From Pedobacter sp. BMA (GTDB lineage Bacteria; Bacteroidota; Bacteroidia; Sphingobacteriales; Sphingobacteriaceae): a stretch of 64,000 nt of DNA. The stretch spans positions 558,001 through 622,000 of the forward strand of contig NZ_LECU01000004.1 of assembly GCF_001027745.1 (NCBI RefSeq), given 5' to 3'. Shown here piece by piece: positions 19,401 to 27,021 of this stretch; within the stretch, counting starts at the first letter, position 1; every line of letters starts with the position of its first letter. Both the position numbers and the translations under genes were made by a program. The notes beneath the pieces were generated by a model. It searched no databases, had not been told where the DNA came from, and was given only the letters and a program-made list of their open reading frames with translations.

Positions 19401-19508
19401 ATCTTCTATTGGAAGTGGCTCGGCGAATTCGTTTTTGTTATTTTTAACAAAATCGGGTGTATTGTTATACTCCTCTAAGCCTTTCCAGTATTTTTTGTTG
19501 CTTTCCAT
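16467..19508 (-). CDS. actB: Alternative complex III subunit ActB (molybdopterin-oxidoreductase-like fused to ferredoxin domain)
   Basis: A 1013-residue protein. A Tat-like sequence (TPRRDFLKALGFG, then LAAC) lies at about 46-68 rather than at the extreme N-terminus, as in other Bacteroidota ActB. Residues 75-740 resemble molybdopterin oxidoreductases, but ActB is known not to bind that cofactor. Residues 755-960 carry four cluster sites: CTGCGSCVVAC (765-775), CQHCDHAPCETVC (837-849), CVGTRYCANNC (869-879) and CSMC with CQEAC (925-959). Three Cys in the third group match the 3Fe-4S plus three 4Fe-4S arrangement. It relays electrons from ActC to the hemes of ActA. Confidence 0.95.
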   Translation of the reverse strand: MESNKKYWKGLEEYNNTPDFVKNNKNEFAEPLPIEDVLNEAGLSTVTPRRDFLKALGFGLGAVTLAACQTAPVHKSIPYLVKPEEVTPGIPNYYTSSFNGQSILVKTREGRPIKIEPNPNAGEFNCGTDARAQASVLDLYDVSKLKAPAFVKNEQVEETNWAKIDSFVKGELAKAQAGGKKIRIVASTVNSPSTNAVLAQFITKYPAAKLVQYDAVSYTGIIQANQNSFGKAVLPKYNFDKADLIVSVGADFLGTWISGEEFTSQYTANRNYKSLEGKKMSRHIQFESGMSLTGTNADTRVPIKLSEEGPLLIALYNAITGQALAGGTLGNNTTADKVVKLAAKELVQSKGKALVVSGSNDVSTQILVNAINAAIGSYGATIDLDNPCYLYAGNDAEFNGLVAEMSRGEVGAVLFLNSNPVYDFMNSKAFTEALAKVPAKISFADRADETATLCDAIAINHNYLESWGDANAYEGYYSIVQPTINPVFNSRQAEESLLVWADAPVKDYYQFVRSNWETKMLPALGLKWNDVLEKGVVRVAAKTAGAYSFTLSLTAVAASVLNSSKALAKGGNQVELQVYENIPMRDGKNANNAFLQELPDPVSKVTWDNYIALAPKFAEKLEIKEFDVVTVKGGNGYSIDLPVLIQPGQAQGTASIALGYGRTKVGKAGNDVGKNAFPFISFVNGTMQYATNVTITPTGGHYELAQTQTHHSFEGRAVIKEATFAAYLKDASAGNEKGEHKDYDLWDQYEKPGNNWVMAIDLNACTGCGSCVVACNVENNIPVVGRDEVRRRREMHWIRIDRYYSYETKDGDVTKEKEIAKLEDLDHVSVVHQPMLCQHCDHAPCETVCPVLATVHSSDGLNQMAYNRCVGTRYCANNCPYKVRRFNWFNYWNDSRFDNYLNNEFTQLVLNPDVTTRSRGVMEKCSMCVQRIQAGKLEAKLQKRPLKDGDIKMACQEACSANAIIFGDSNDPNSEVSKALRSERIYYVLEEINVKPGIGYMTKIRNTDTTVQA

Positions 19509-19557
19509 TTAAGCTATATTACTGTTTATTCGAACGTTCTTACTAAACTCTACTCTA

Positions 19558-20850
19558 TTAATAGTGGCACTTACCACACTCTAAACCACCCAATAATGCT
19601 GGTGTAATTTTCTCGCCTTTTTTAATCTTCTCATGTGCCTCGATTACCTTAGCATAGAAAGCATTGTTTTTCTGACCAGAAATATCAGTCTCTTTGTGAC
19701 AGTTGATACACCATTTCATGGTTAAAGGAGAATATTGATAAATCTCTTCCATTGTATTAACCGGACCGTGACATGCGAAACATACTGGTTCTGTAGGCTG
19801 TAATCCTTTTGCTTTACGGATAGCATCTTCTGCAACAACTACGTGTTGAGAGTGATTGAAGTAAGCAAAATCAGGAAGGTTGTGTACACGAACCCACTCC
19901 ATTGGTTTAGCTTTACTCTGATCATATTTCTGAGTTTCAGGATCGTATCCTAAAGCAGCATAGATTTTCTTGATCTCAGGAGAAATTTCACCATCGTAAT
20001 TATCCCTTGCCTGTACAGCTTTGTGACAGTTCATACAAACGTTCAACGATGGAATAGTAGCATTCTTAGATTTAAATGCTCCATTGTGGCAATACTGACA
20101 ATCAATCTGATTGATACCAGCGTGCAACTCATGGGAGAATTTAATCGGCTGAACCGGCTGATAACCCGTGTGAACACCCGTATTCCACATGCCCATCCAA
20201 CCGAATGAACCTAGGCAAATGATCAGACACAAGATGAAGAACATCACGAATTTCTTGTTTTTGAACATTTTACGGATACCTACATTTAAAGGCACATCCT
20301 CTTCAATCTCAATACCTTGCTTTTGAAGAATCAAACGTTCAAGCAATTTACTTGCGCGACCTAAGATTACCAAAATTACAATTGCAATTAATACAATAGC
20401 AACGATACCCGCAATTGATAAACCTGAAGTTTTATCTTCTTTAGGTCCGGCTGCATTTGGATCAGCAGCTTTCTTAGGCTCACCTTCTTTAATGTAGGCT
20501 AAGATATCTTTTACTTTCGTTTCGTCAAGCTCAGGGAAAGTAGTCATATCCACTTTACCATTATCATTGAATAACTTAACAGCAGCAGGATCACCAGCGG
20601 CGATCATTGCTTTGTTGTTAGGAATCCATTTCAAAAGGAAATCCTCAGGGTGGCGATCACTCACTCCCGTTAAGGCAGGACCAGTTAACTTAACATCCAA
20701 TGCATGACACGAAGAACATTTTGCTTTGAAAAGCGTTCTTCCATTAGCAGCATCTTGCGCATTTACGGTTGAAACCGCTATTACGGAAATTGCTGAAAAT
20801 ACGAATAACGACTTCCAAACGCTTTTTAAAATCATCGAGATATCTCTCAT
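19558..20850 (-). CDS. actA: Alternative complex III subunit ActA, hexaheme: cytochrome c domain fused to pentaheme domain
   Basis: About 430 residues. Start 20850 (MRDISMILK) is the first ATG; 20835 (MILKSVWK) also gives a good signal peptide. Order: signal peptide, class I cytochrome c domain with CSSCH (about 48) and a Met region (NGKVDMTTFPELDE), a span at about 150-170, a second span at about 205-225, then five heme motifs CQYCH, CMNCH, CFACH, CINCH and CGKCH, the last at the very C-terminus. Classical ActA has only the five-heme part. The extra N-terminal domain may carry electrons onward to the oxidase. First gene of the operon. Confidence 0.93.
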   Translation of the reverse strand: MRDISMILKSVWKSLFVFSAISVIAVSTVNAQDAANGRTLFKAKCSSCHALDVKLTGPALTGVSDRHPEDFLLKWIPNNKAMIAAGDPAAVKLFNDNGKVDMTTFPELDETKVKDILAYIKEGEPKKAADPNAAGPKEDKTSGLSIAGIVAIVLIAIVILVILGRASKLLERLILQKQGIEIEEDVPLNVGIRKMFKNKKFVMFFILCLIICLGSFGWMGMWNTGVHTGYQPVQPIKFSHELHAGINQIDCQYCHNGAFKSKNATIPSLNVCMNCHKAVQARDNYDGEISPEIKKIYAALGYDPETQKYDQSKAKPMEWVRVHNLPDFAYFNHSQHVVVAEDAIRKAKGLQPTEPVCFACHGPVNTMEEIYQYSPLTMKWCINCHKETDISGQKNNAFYAKVIEAHEKIKKGEKITPALLGGLECGKCHY

Positions 20851-20931
20851 AATGAACACTTTATACTTATTTAATTTATTTTTTGTTAGGAAATTGATGA
20901 TTAAACTGCCATAGCTCCATCAAAACTTGAA

Positions 20932-20967
20932 CAAAAGTATAACTTATTAATAAATCCCATGACAAAA
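20932..20967 (-). promoter_or_regulatory. Putative promoter of the act-cox operon
   Basis: On the minus strand TTTTG (20963-20967) is followed after 23 bases by TACTTTTG (20932-20939), an exact TAnnTTTG -7 box. It lies 81 bases before actA. The spacer is at the long end of the usual range. If correct, it would drive about 16.5 kb of co-directional genes. Confidence 0.42.
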
Positions 20968-21035
20968 TAGTGACTGGAAATACAATTTATAATCATTCTA
21001 AACAAATGGCGTTTCAAGCCCGTCAGGCAAGAGAA

Positions 21036-21068
21036 ATGCCCATTTTTGATACAATCTCCAATGGGCAT
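21036..21068 (-). terminator. Putative terminator of the deoxyhypusine-synthase-like gene
   Basis: ATGCCCATT (21036-21044) pairs perfectly with AATGGGCAT (21060-21068) around a 15-base loop. On the minus strand it is followed by TTTCTC, a weak U-tract. A second perfect inverted repeat (ACATCCAAA/TTTGGATGT) follows directly at 21071-21089. Confidence 0.4.
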
Positions 21069-21103
21069 CCTACATCCAAAATTTGGATGTTTGATTTTTA
21101 TAC

Positions 21104-22084
21104 TTATTGTTTTAAGATCCAGGCAAACATAAGCGGTGCAACAATTGTCGCATCACTCTCTACAATGAATTTTGGGGTATGGATATCCAGTTTACCCCAG
21201 GTAATTTTTTCATTTGGAACCGCCCCAGAATAAGATCCGTAAGAAGTAGTTGAATCAGAGATCTGACAGAAATAGCTCCAGAAAGGAATATTTTCCATTT
21301 CCATATCCTGGTATAACATAGGAACAACACAAATCGGGAAATCACCTGCAATACCTCCACCAATCTGGAAGAAACCAATTCCTTTACCCCCACTGTTTGC
21401 AATATACCAGTCAGCTAACCAACCCATATATTCAATACCACTTTTCATGGTGGTGGCTTTCAGCTCCTTTTTCATCACATAAGAAGCGAAAATGTTTCCC
21501 ATTGTAGAATCTTCCCATCCCGGTACAACAATCGGCAAGTTCTTCTCAGCCGCAGCAAGCATCCACGAATTCTTCGGATCTATTTCATAGTACTGCTCCA
21601 GATCGCCGCTTAATAGCATCTTGTACATAAACTCATGTGGAAAATATCTCTCACCTGCATCATCGGCATCTTTCCAGATTTTATGAATATGTTTTTGTAA
21701 ACGACGGAATGCTTCTTCTTCCGGAATACAGGTATCTGTAACACGGTTATAGTGGTTTTCTAAAAGGTCCCACTCATCTTGTGGACTTAAATCGCGGTAA
21801 TTTGGTACACGCTTGTAGTGAGAATGCGCAACCAGATTCATAATATCCTCTTCAAGGTTTGCACCTGTACAAGAAATAATAGCCACTTTATCCTGACGGA
21901 TCATCTCGGCTAGCGAGATTCCCAATTCAGCAGTACTCATTGCACCGGCAAGGGTAATCATCATTTTACCACCTTCGTCTAAATGCGTTTCGTAGCCTTT
22001 GGCAGCATCCATCATCGCCGCAGCGTTAAAATGGAGGTAATTACGCTCCATAAACTGAGATATTGGTCCTCTTGTATTGCTCAT
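21104..22084 (-). CDS. Deoxyhypusine-synthase family protein lacking the catalytic lysine
   Basis: A 326-residue member of the deoxyhypusine synthase family by its NAD-binding and fold segments (MMITLAGAMSTAELG, VAIISCTGANLEED, LPIVVPGWEDSTMGN, GIGFFQIGGGIAGDFPI). Eukaryotic enzymes form an enzyme intermediate on a lysine in a GGGVVK motif; here the position reads GGGIAG, with Gly247 in place of Lys. Bacteria have no eIF5A to modify, so hypusination is unlikely. Related bacterial and archaeal proteins are suspected to act in polyamine metabolism. The gene stands alone with its own promoter-like site. The family is clear; the reaction is unknown. Confidence 0.88.
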   Translation of the reverse strand: MSNTRGPISQFMERNYLHFNAAAMMDAAKGYETHLDEGGKMMITLAGAMSTAELGISLAEMIRQDKVAIISCTGANLEEDIMNLVAHSHYKRVPNYRDLSPQDEWDLLENHYNRVTDTCIPEEEAFRRLQKHIHKIWKDADDAGERYFPHEFMYKMLLSGDLEQYYEIDPKNSWMLAAAEKNLPIVVPGWEDSTMGNIFASYVMKKELKATTMKSGIEYMGWLADWYIANSGGKGIGFFQIGGGIAGDFPICVVPMLYQDMEMENIPFWSYFCQISDSTTSYGSYSGAVPNEKITWGKLDIHTPKFIVESDATIVAPLMFAWILKQ

Positions 22085-22101
22085 CTTTTTATTGTTTGCC
22101 G

Positions 22102-22109
22102 CAAAAGTA
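22102..22109 (-). promoter_or_regulatory. Putative -7 box (TACTTTTG) of the deoxyhypusine-synthase-like gene
   Basis: An exact TAnnTTTG box ending 17 bases before the ATG. A TTTTC lies 20 bases upstream as a weak -33 element. Confidence 0.45.
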
Positions 22110-22253
22110 GCGAATTATGATACGATTTTGAAAACATTAAGGAAATTTTGGAGAAACACGTCGGGTAACATTATAAAATAATTTCAGTTAATTTGCGGCA
22201 ATGATGTAACTATATCATAAACTTCATTAAGTATTGCAACAAATCATTTACGG

Positions 22254-23381
22254 ATGAAAAAAATTTACCTAATCATATTCTTAACTGCATTATACGGAAG
22301 CTCATTCGGACAAATGAAGTTGATCAAAAAGCTACTTTCGAATGAAAAGGACACGCTTCGCAAAGCAAGCTTTCTTCCCATCCCATCTTTTGGCTACGCT
22401 CAGGAAACAGGCTTCCAGTTTGGCGTAGGGGCAATCTTTGGGTTCTATGTTGATCGTAAAGATACCCTCAACCGGCCTTCATCAATCACCCTGAACCTGA
22501 ATTATTCAACCAAGAAGGCATATAACATGAGTACCATACTGGATGTCTGGGGCAAAGAAAATAATCTCCATTACATTGGAGAACTCAGATTCAAAAGAAT
22601 GCCTTTCAATTTCTATGGTGTGGGTAATAGTACCCGGGAGGCAAACAAAGACAAACTCATTCAGCAACAGTTTAAAGTATTGCTGCAGGCTGAAAAACAA
22701 TTATTGCCTAAAACTTATTCAGGTGTCTCTCTGGGTTTTGAAAATTACGAATACAATGATTTACAACCCGATGGGATCTTCAATTTAAACCCATACTATA
22801 AAAACAGAAACGGAAGTGTATTATACATTGGGGTTTCTCAGGCTTATGATTCAAGAAACAATAACAATTATACAACCAAAGGCTTTTTCATAAGGGGAAC
22901 TTACCAATATGCCCCCGACATCTTTTCTGAAGGAAGTTTTACAGGTAGCCAGATAAAATTTGATTTGAGGAACTTCTGGAAACTGAGCAATAAATTTTCG
23001 TTTGGTGTCCAGGGGCTCTACAACATCATTACCGGTAAAAACACCCCCGTTTACCTCCTGCAGCAGATGGGTAACGATGAAATGATGAGAGGCTATTACA
23101 ACGGGCGATTCCGTGATAAAAACCTTTTGGTGGCTCAGGGAGAATTACGCTATCGCTACAATACTCGTTTTGGTGCAACACTATTTGGAGGAACAGGAAC
23201 AGTTTGGGGAAATGACCAGTTTAACGCCAGAGGTTTCAAACCCAACTATGGCGCAGGCTTGAGATACTTCTTCGATCCGGAGAAAGGGATAAGTATCCGT
23301 CTGGATTACGGTGTAGGCGAGAAAAGAAGTAATGAGCAGCGACAAAGCGGATTTTACATTAGCATAGCAGAAGCTTTTTAG
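22254..23381 (+). CDS. BamA/TamA-family outer membrane beta-barrel protein
   Basis: A 375-residue protein with a signal peptide (MKKIYLIIFLTALYGSSFG) and no POTRA domains, made almost wholly of amphipathic strands. Barrel marks are YIGVSQAYDSRNNNNYTTKGFFIRGTY (Omp85 strand motif), LLQQMGNDEMMRGYYNGRFRDKNLL and the C-terminal ISIAEAF ending in Phe, the sorting signal read by the Bam complex. It fits the bacterial surface antigen (D15) domain without a periplasmic part. The function is unknown; it could be a small translocator or a structural barrel. It is monocistronic and divergent from the gene before it. Confidence 0.85.
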   Translation: MKKIYLIIFLTALYGSSFGQMKLIKKLLSNEKDTLRKASFLPIPSFGYAQETGFQFGVGAIFGFYVDRKDTLNRPSSITLNLNYSTKKAYNMSTILDVWGKENNLHYIGELRFKRMPFNFYGVGNSTREANKDKLIQQQFKVLLQAEKQLLPKTYSGVSLGFENYEYNDLQPDGIFNLNPYYKNRNGSVLYIGVSQAYDSRNNNNYTTKGFFIRGTYQYAPDIFSEGSFTGSQIKFDLRNFWKLSNKFSFGVQGLYNIITGKNTPVYLLQQMGNDEMMRGYYNGRFRDKNLLVAQGELRYRYNTRFGATLFGGTGTVWGNDQFNARGFKPNYGAGLRYFFDPEKGISIRLDYGVGEKRSNEQRQSGFYISIAEAF

Positions 23382-23540
23382 TTTCTTCTTCGCTCCTCTT
23401 CATTACCCGTGTGTTGTTCTGATTGTTTTATTTTTTCATTGCCGAAATCATACCGTACAGATATCCTCAACGATCTGGCGTCATAATATGACAAACATTA
23501 AAACATTGACAGTAAGCGACATAAATAGACCAAAGTACAG

Positions 23541-24200
23541 TTACTTACTCAAACCCGCAAGTGCATTGATGGTGAGTGCCACTATTACAGTATTGAAAAC
23601 AAATGCAATTAAGCTATGTAGTAAAGAAAGCCGGCGTAACTGCCGTGAAGAGATTTCTACATCCGAAACCTGGAAAGTCATGCCCAGAACAAATGAAAAA
23701 TAGGCGAAGTCAATGAAATCAGGTTCATCCTCTCCGGGGAAATCCAGACCTTTACCTTTGTCATCATCGCTATCACCATAGTAAAGGTGAGCGTATCGCA
23801 TACTAAAAGTAGTATGCACCAGAAACCAGGATAAAAACATACCTGAAATTGCTGTTACAAGATCAAGCGCTTTAATGTCTTTATTAATAAGAAGTAATAC
23901 TACTGCTAGTAATCCGGCAAAAGTAGATACCAGTACAATTGCAAAAATTTCTTCCCTGCTTTCATCCTGCATCCTGGCCTTTAAATGCGTTTCAGAAGAT
24001 GAAGTATTGAAAAACATATACCAATGAAGAGATATCAGCACAATGCAGAAAAAATCCCAGCCCAGCATAATGTGCGTTAGCATACTCATCTGTAAAACAA
24101 ACGATACCCCACAACCCAACATCCCGGCAAAAAGGCTAACCAGCAATATATATAGTGCTGAGCGCTTCTGTATACCTTTTAACTGGGCTTTCTCTCTCAT
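23541..24200 (-). CDS. DUF1345 membrane protein
   Basis: A 219-residue protein with about five spans (near 16-37, 42-62, 84-104, 111-131, 190-213) and the DUF1345 signature: LSWFLVHTTFSMRYAHLYY followed by an acidic loop and DFIDFAYFSFVLGMTFQVSDVEI. The family is widespread and uncharacterised. Its start overlaps the methyltransferase stop as ATGA, so the two are very probably translated together. There is nothing in the sequence that tells the substrate or role. Confidence 0.85.
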   Translation of the reverse strand: MREKAQLKGIQKRSALYILLVSLFAGMLGCGVSFVLQMSMLTHIMLGWDFFCIVLISLHWYMFFNTSSSETHLKARMQDESREEIFAIVLVSTFAGLLAVVLLLINKDIKALDLVTAISGMFLSWFLVHTTFSMRYAHLYYGDSDDDKGKGLDFPGEDEPDFIDFAYFSFVLGMTFQVSDVEISSRQLRRLSLLHSLIAFVFNTVIVALTINALAGLSK

Positions 24201-24985
24201 TGCTTAAATTTTAGTTTGAAATGTTCTTTCACCTGACCTTTTTTGAAATAAACCAAACCAATCCAGAATAAATCTATCGTGACAGTAACCTGCGGATGAC
24301 GCTTAATTTCAGCCCAGGCTTCTTTCATACCTTCACTCCAGTAGATATCGTCAAAAATCAGAAGCGAGCTTTCAGTTACCCTTGGCAAACACCATTTAAA
24401 ATAATTTAAAGTAGCCTCCTTACGATGGTTTCCGTCAATATAAACAAAATCAAGTGATGGCTGTTTTGCAATCACATCGGGTAAAATCAAGTCGAAATTA
24501 CCCACATGCAATTCGATATTCTCAATACCCATATCATCGAAATTGTTTCTTGCAACACCGGCCGTTTGTGGGCAACCCTCAATACTGATGACTTCGGCAC
24601 CAGGACATGCCTTAGCCAAATATGAAGTGGTAATTCCAAGGCAGGTCCCCAATTCAATTACAGTTTTAGGATTGGTATTTTTAGCTAAACGATATATTAA
24701 CTTGGCTAATCGTGGACTTTTCAACGCATTCTTGGCAATTTCACTTACTTTTTTAGTCCTGTTCTTATTTAAATGCGAACCTGCACCTAAATCGGTGACA
24801 GTGATGGAAGAATCGTCATTAAAAAGTTTTTTTCGCTGTTCCTCAATATTTTTATATTCAGATTTATCGCTAAAATCGTAAATTACCTCATCAGCTAACT
24901 TATAAACAAATGGCGAATGCGTCCCGTGACGGGTTTTAGCTGTCAAACGGTGTTTAAGATAATCTGTAATAAATTGAAGTAGCAT
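24197..24985 (-). CDS. Class I SAM-dependent methyltransferase
   Basis: A 262-residue protein from MLLQFITDYL. A longer reading to 25009 is rejected because a perfect -7 box lies inside it, at 24993-25000. The Rossmann core is visible: VIELGTCLGITTSYLA (motif I, SAM binding), AEVISIEGCPQTA (acidic end of strand 2) and LDFVYIDGNHRKEATLNYFKW, as in the O-methyltransferase 3/24-type family. The N-terminal part (KTRHGTHSPFVYKLADEVIY) is a Bacteroidota-specific extension. The substrate is unknown. It overlaps the DUF1345 gene by four bases. Confidence 0.88.
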   Translation of the reverse strand: MLLQFITDYLKHRLTAKTRHGTHSPFVYKLADEVIYDFSDKSEYKNIEEQRKKLFNDDSSITVTDLGAGSHLNKNRTKKVSEIAKNALKSPRLAKLIYRLAKNTNPKTVIELGTCLGITTSYLAKACPGAEVISIEGCPQTAGVARNNFDDMGIENIELHVGNFDLILPDVIAKQPSLDFVYIDGNHRKEATLNYFKWCLPRVTESSLLIFDDIYWSEGMKEAWAEIKRHPQVTVTIDLFWIGLVYFKKGQVKEHFKLKFKQ

Positions 24986-24992
24986 AATATTG

Positions 24993-25000
24993 CAAAAGTA
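24993..25000 (-). promoter_or_regulatory. Putative -7 box (TACTTTTG) of the methyltransferase-DUF1345 pair
   Basis: An exact TAnnTTTG box seven bases before the ATG at 24985. A second match (TACGTTTG, 25012-25019) lies just upstream. Confidence 0.42.
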
Positions 25001-25029
25001 AACAAACACCGCAAACGTATGTATCTTTT

Positions 25030-25890
25030 ATGGAAAATATCTCGGAGATTAGTGCTTTAGTAAAATTGTTGGATGATCCTGATGAGGAAGTTTACCAACA
25101 TGTAGAAAAAAAATTAATGGAATATGGTGGTGAGGTAATCCATTATCTTGAAAACGCCTGGGAACAATCATTCGACGGATTATTGCAGGAACGTATTGAA
25201 AATATCGTACATCAGATCCAGTTCAATACCGTTAAAGAAGACCTGAATCTATGGTACCTGAGCGGAGCATTCGATCTGCTCCAGGGCGCTTTAATTATCA
25301 ACCGCTATCAATACCCAGATCTCGACGAACAAAAGGTCATCAATCAGATAGAGGAAATCAAAAGAGATATCTGGTTGGGATTGCAATATGAAATGAGTTC
25401 AGTAGAAAAAGTAAAACTCATCAACCATATTCTTTACCAGCAATATGGCTTTGGCGGGAATACAAAAAATCATCACGACCCTCAAAATTCCTACCTGAGT
25501 CAGGTGCTTGAAAGCAAAAAAGGAAATCAGATATCGCTTGCCATCATCTATTCTACCCTTGCTCAAAAACTTGATTTACCCATCTATGGCATTAACTTGC
25601 CACAGCATTTTATTTTGGGTTTTATTGATGAAAGCAAGCAAGACGCTACAGAATATGGTGTCCTTTTTTACATTAACGCCTTTAACAAAGGAAATATATT
25701 CGGAAAGCATGATGTTGATCAGTTTTTGCGTCAGCTCAACTTAGAGTCTCAGCAAGAGTATTACCGACCTTGTAGCAATACCGACATTATCCGAAGGGTA
25801 ATCAGGAACCTCATCTCCGCTTATGAAAGTGCAGGAGCAACCGATAAAGTTGCCGAACTAAATGAATTACAAACTATACTTTCCGAATAA
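25030..25890 (+). CDS. SirB1-type transglutaminase-like protein
   Basis: A 286-residue protein with the SirB1_N/Transglut_core2 pattern: YLSQVLESKKGNQISLAIIYSTLAQKL followed by LPIYGINLPQHFILGF. The usual GNPISL-type motif is GNQISL here. The N-terminal 60 residues look like HEAT-type helices (LVKLLDDPDEEVYQHVEKKLMEYG). The family resembles transglutaminase-fold proteins, but a catalytic cysteine is not evident in the core motif, so peptidase or transferase activity is doubtful. It precedes the chitinase by 18 bases and may be cotranscribed with it. The function is unknown. Confidence 0.85.
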   Translation: MENISEISALVKLLDDPDEEVYQHVEKKLMEYGGEVIHYLENAWEQSFDGLLQERIENIVHQIQFNTVKEDLNLWYLSGAFDLLQGALIINRYQYPDLDEQKVINQIEEIKRDIWLGLQYEMSSVEKVKLINHILYQQYGFGGNTKNHHDPQNSYLSQVLESKKGNQISLAIIYSTLAQKLDLPIYGINLPQHFILGFIDESKQDATEYGVLFYINAFNKGNIFGKHDVDQFLRQLNLESQQEYYRPCSNTDIIRRVIRNLISAYESAGATDKVAELNELQTILSE

Positions 25891-25908
25891 CCGATAACAA
25901 GCCGTTTC

Positions 25909-27021
25909 ATGAAATTCAACAAAAACGTTTGCAGCATCATGTTGATTGCACTCACCATGTTTGTATTCCAAAATAACATGCATGCGCAAACGACCAGCAA
26001 GACCAATGTCATTGCATATTATACGGGAAACGGAACAGTTTTAGAAAATTACCCCATAGAAAAGATCACTCACCTGATTTATAGCTTTGGCCATCTCAAA
26101 GGCGATAGTATGTTCATCCACAACGCCAAAGATTCTGCATTGATTGCAAACATGGTCGCCCTCAGGAAACGTAATCCTGAATTAAAAGTAATGCTCGCTA
26201 TGGGTGGCTGGAGTGCCTGCCCCAACTGCTCTGAAGTTTTTAGCAGGGCAGATGGACGTAAAACATTTGCCAGAACAACCAAAACATTGCTCGATTATTT
26301 TCATGCCGATGGTATTGATATTGACTGGGAGTACCCGGCCGTATTAGGATATCCCGGGCATAAATATGCTGAAAGCGACAAGCAGCATTTTACAAGGCTA
26401 ATTAAAGAACTGCGCAGAACATTGGGCAAAAAAGCAGAAATCAGCTTTGCTGCAGGTGGGACCAAAAACTGCCTCGACTCATGCTTCGAATGGAAAAAAG
26501 TAATGCCGCTTGTTAATCGCGTAAACTTGATGAGCTATGATTTGGTCGGTGGGTATGCTACAACCAGCGGACACCATACTCCCCTGTTTTCAACTGATAA
26601 ACAAGAGCTATCTGCCGATTATGCTATTAAAGAAATGCTCAGATATGGTGTTCCCGCAGACAAAATTGCTTTGGGCGCAGCGTTTTATGCAAGAGTTTTT
26701 GAAAATACTGCAGATGCGAACCAGGGCTTGTATCAGCCTACAAAGTTTCTTCACGGTATATCTTCGAGAGATTATAAAAAAACATTAACTGCTGAAAATG
26801 GCTATACCTATTATTGGGATGATCTGGCTAAAGCACCCTATTACTACAATTCTGCGACTAAACAGCTGGTCACATTCGACGACGCAAAATCAATCACATT
26901 GAAAACCAGATATGTCATCGATCATAAACTAAATGGCATCATGTTCTGGGAACTTAACGACGACCCTTATTCAGATGGCTTACTTGATGTGATTGACCAA
27001 TCGGTGAAACAAATGAAATAA
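25909..27021 (+). CDS. Glycoside hydrolase family 18 chitinase
   Basis: A 370-residue secreted protein: signal peptide (MFVFQNNMHAQ), then one GH18 TIM barrel. The catalytic motif DGIDIDWEYP lies at 134-143 with Glu141 as the acid; the substrate-assisted mechanism needs Asp139, also present. Other conserved strands are LKVMLAMGGWS, RVNLMSYDL and GIMFWELNDD. There is no carbohydrate-binding module. It should cleave beta-1,4-linked N-acetylglucosamine polymers or oligomers; a GH20 hexosaminidase at 40905 could finish the job. Its stop codon abuts the stop of the convergent esterase gene. Confidence 0.95.
   Translation: MKFNKNVCSIMLIALTMFVFQNNMHAQTTSKTNVIAYYTGNGTVLENYPIEKITHLIYSFGHLKGDSMFIHNAKDSALIANMVALRKRNPELKVMLAMGGWSACPNCSEVFSRADGRKTFARTTKTLLDYFHADGIDIDWEYPAVLGYPGHKYAESDKQHFTRLIKELRRTLGKKAEISFAAGGTKNCLDSCFEWKKVMPLVNRVNLMSYDLVGGYATTSGHHTPLFSTDKQELSADYAIKEMLRYGVPADKIALGAAFYARVFENTADANQGLYQPTKFLHGISSRDYKKTLTAENGYTYYWDDLAKAPYYYNSATKQLVTFDDAKSITLKTRYVIDHKLNGIMFWELNDDPYSDGLLDVIDQSVKQMK

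Noticed and set aside
21104..22084. A true deoxyhypusine synthase with an eIF5A target
   Set aside because: The catalytic Lys is missing and bacteria have no eIF5A.
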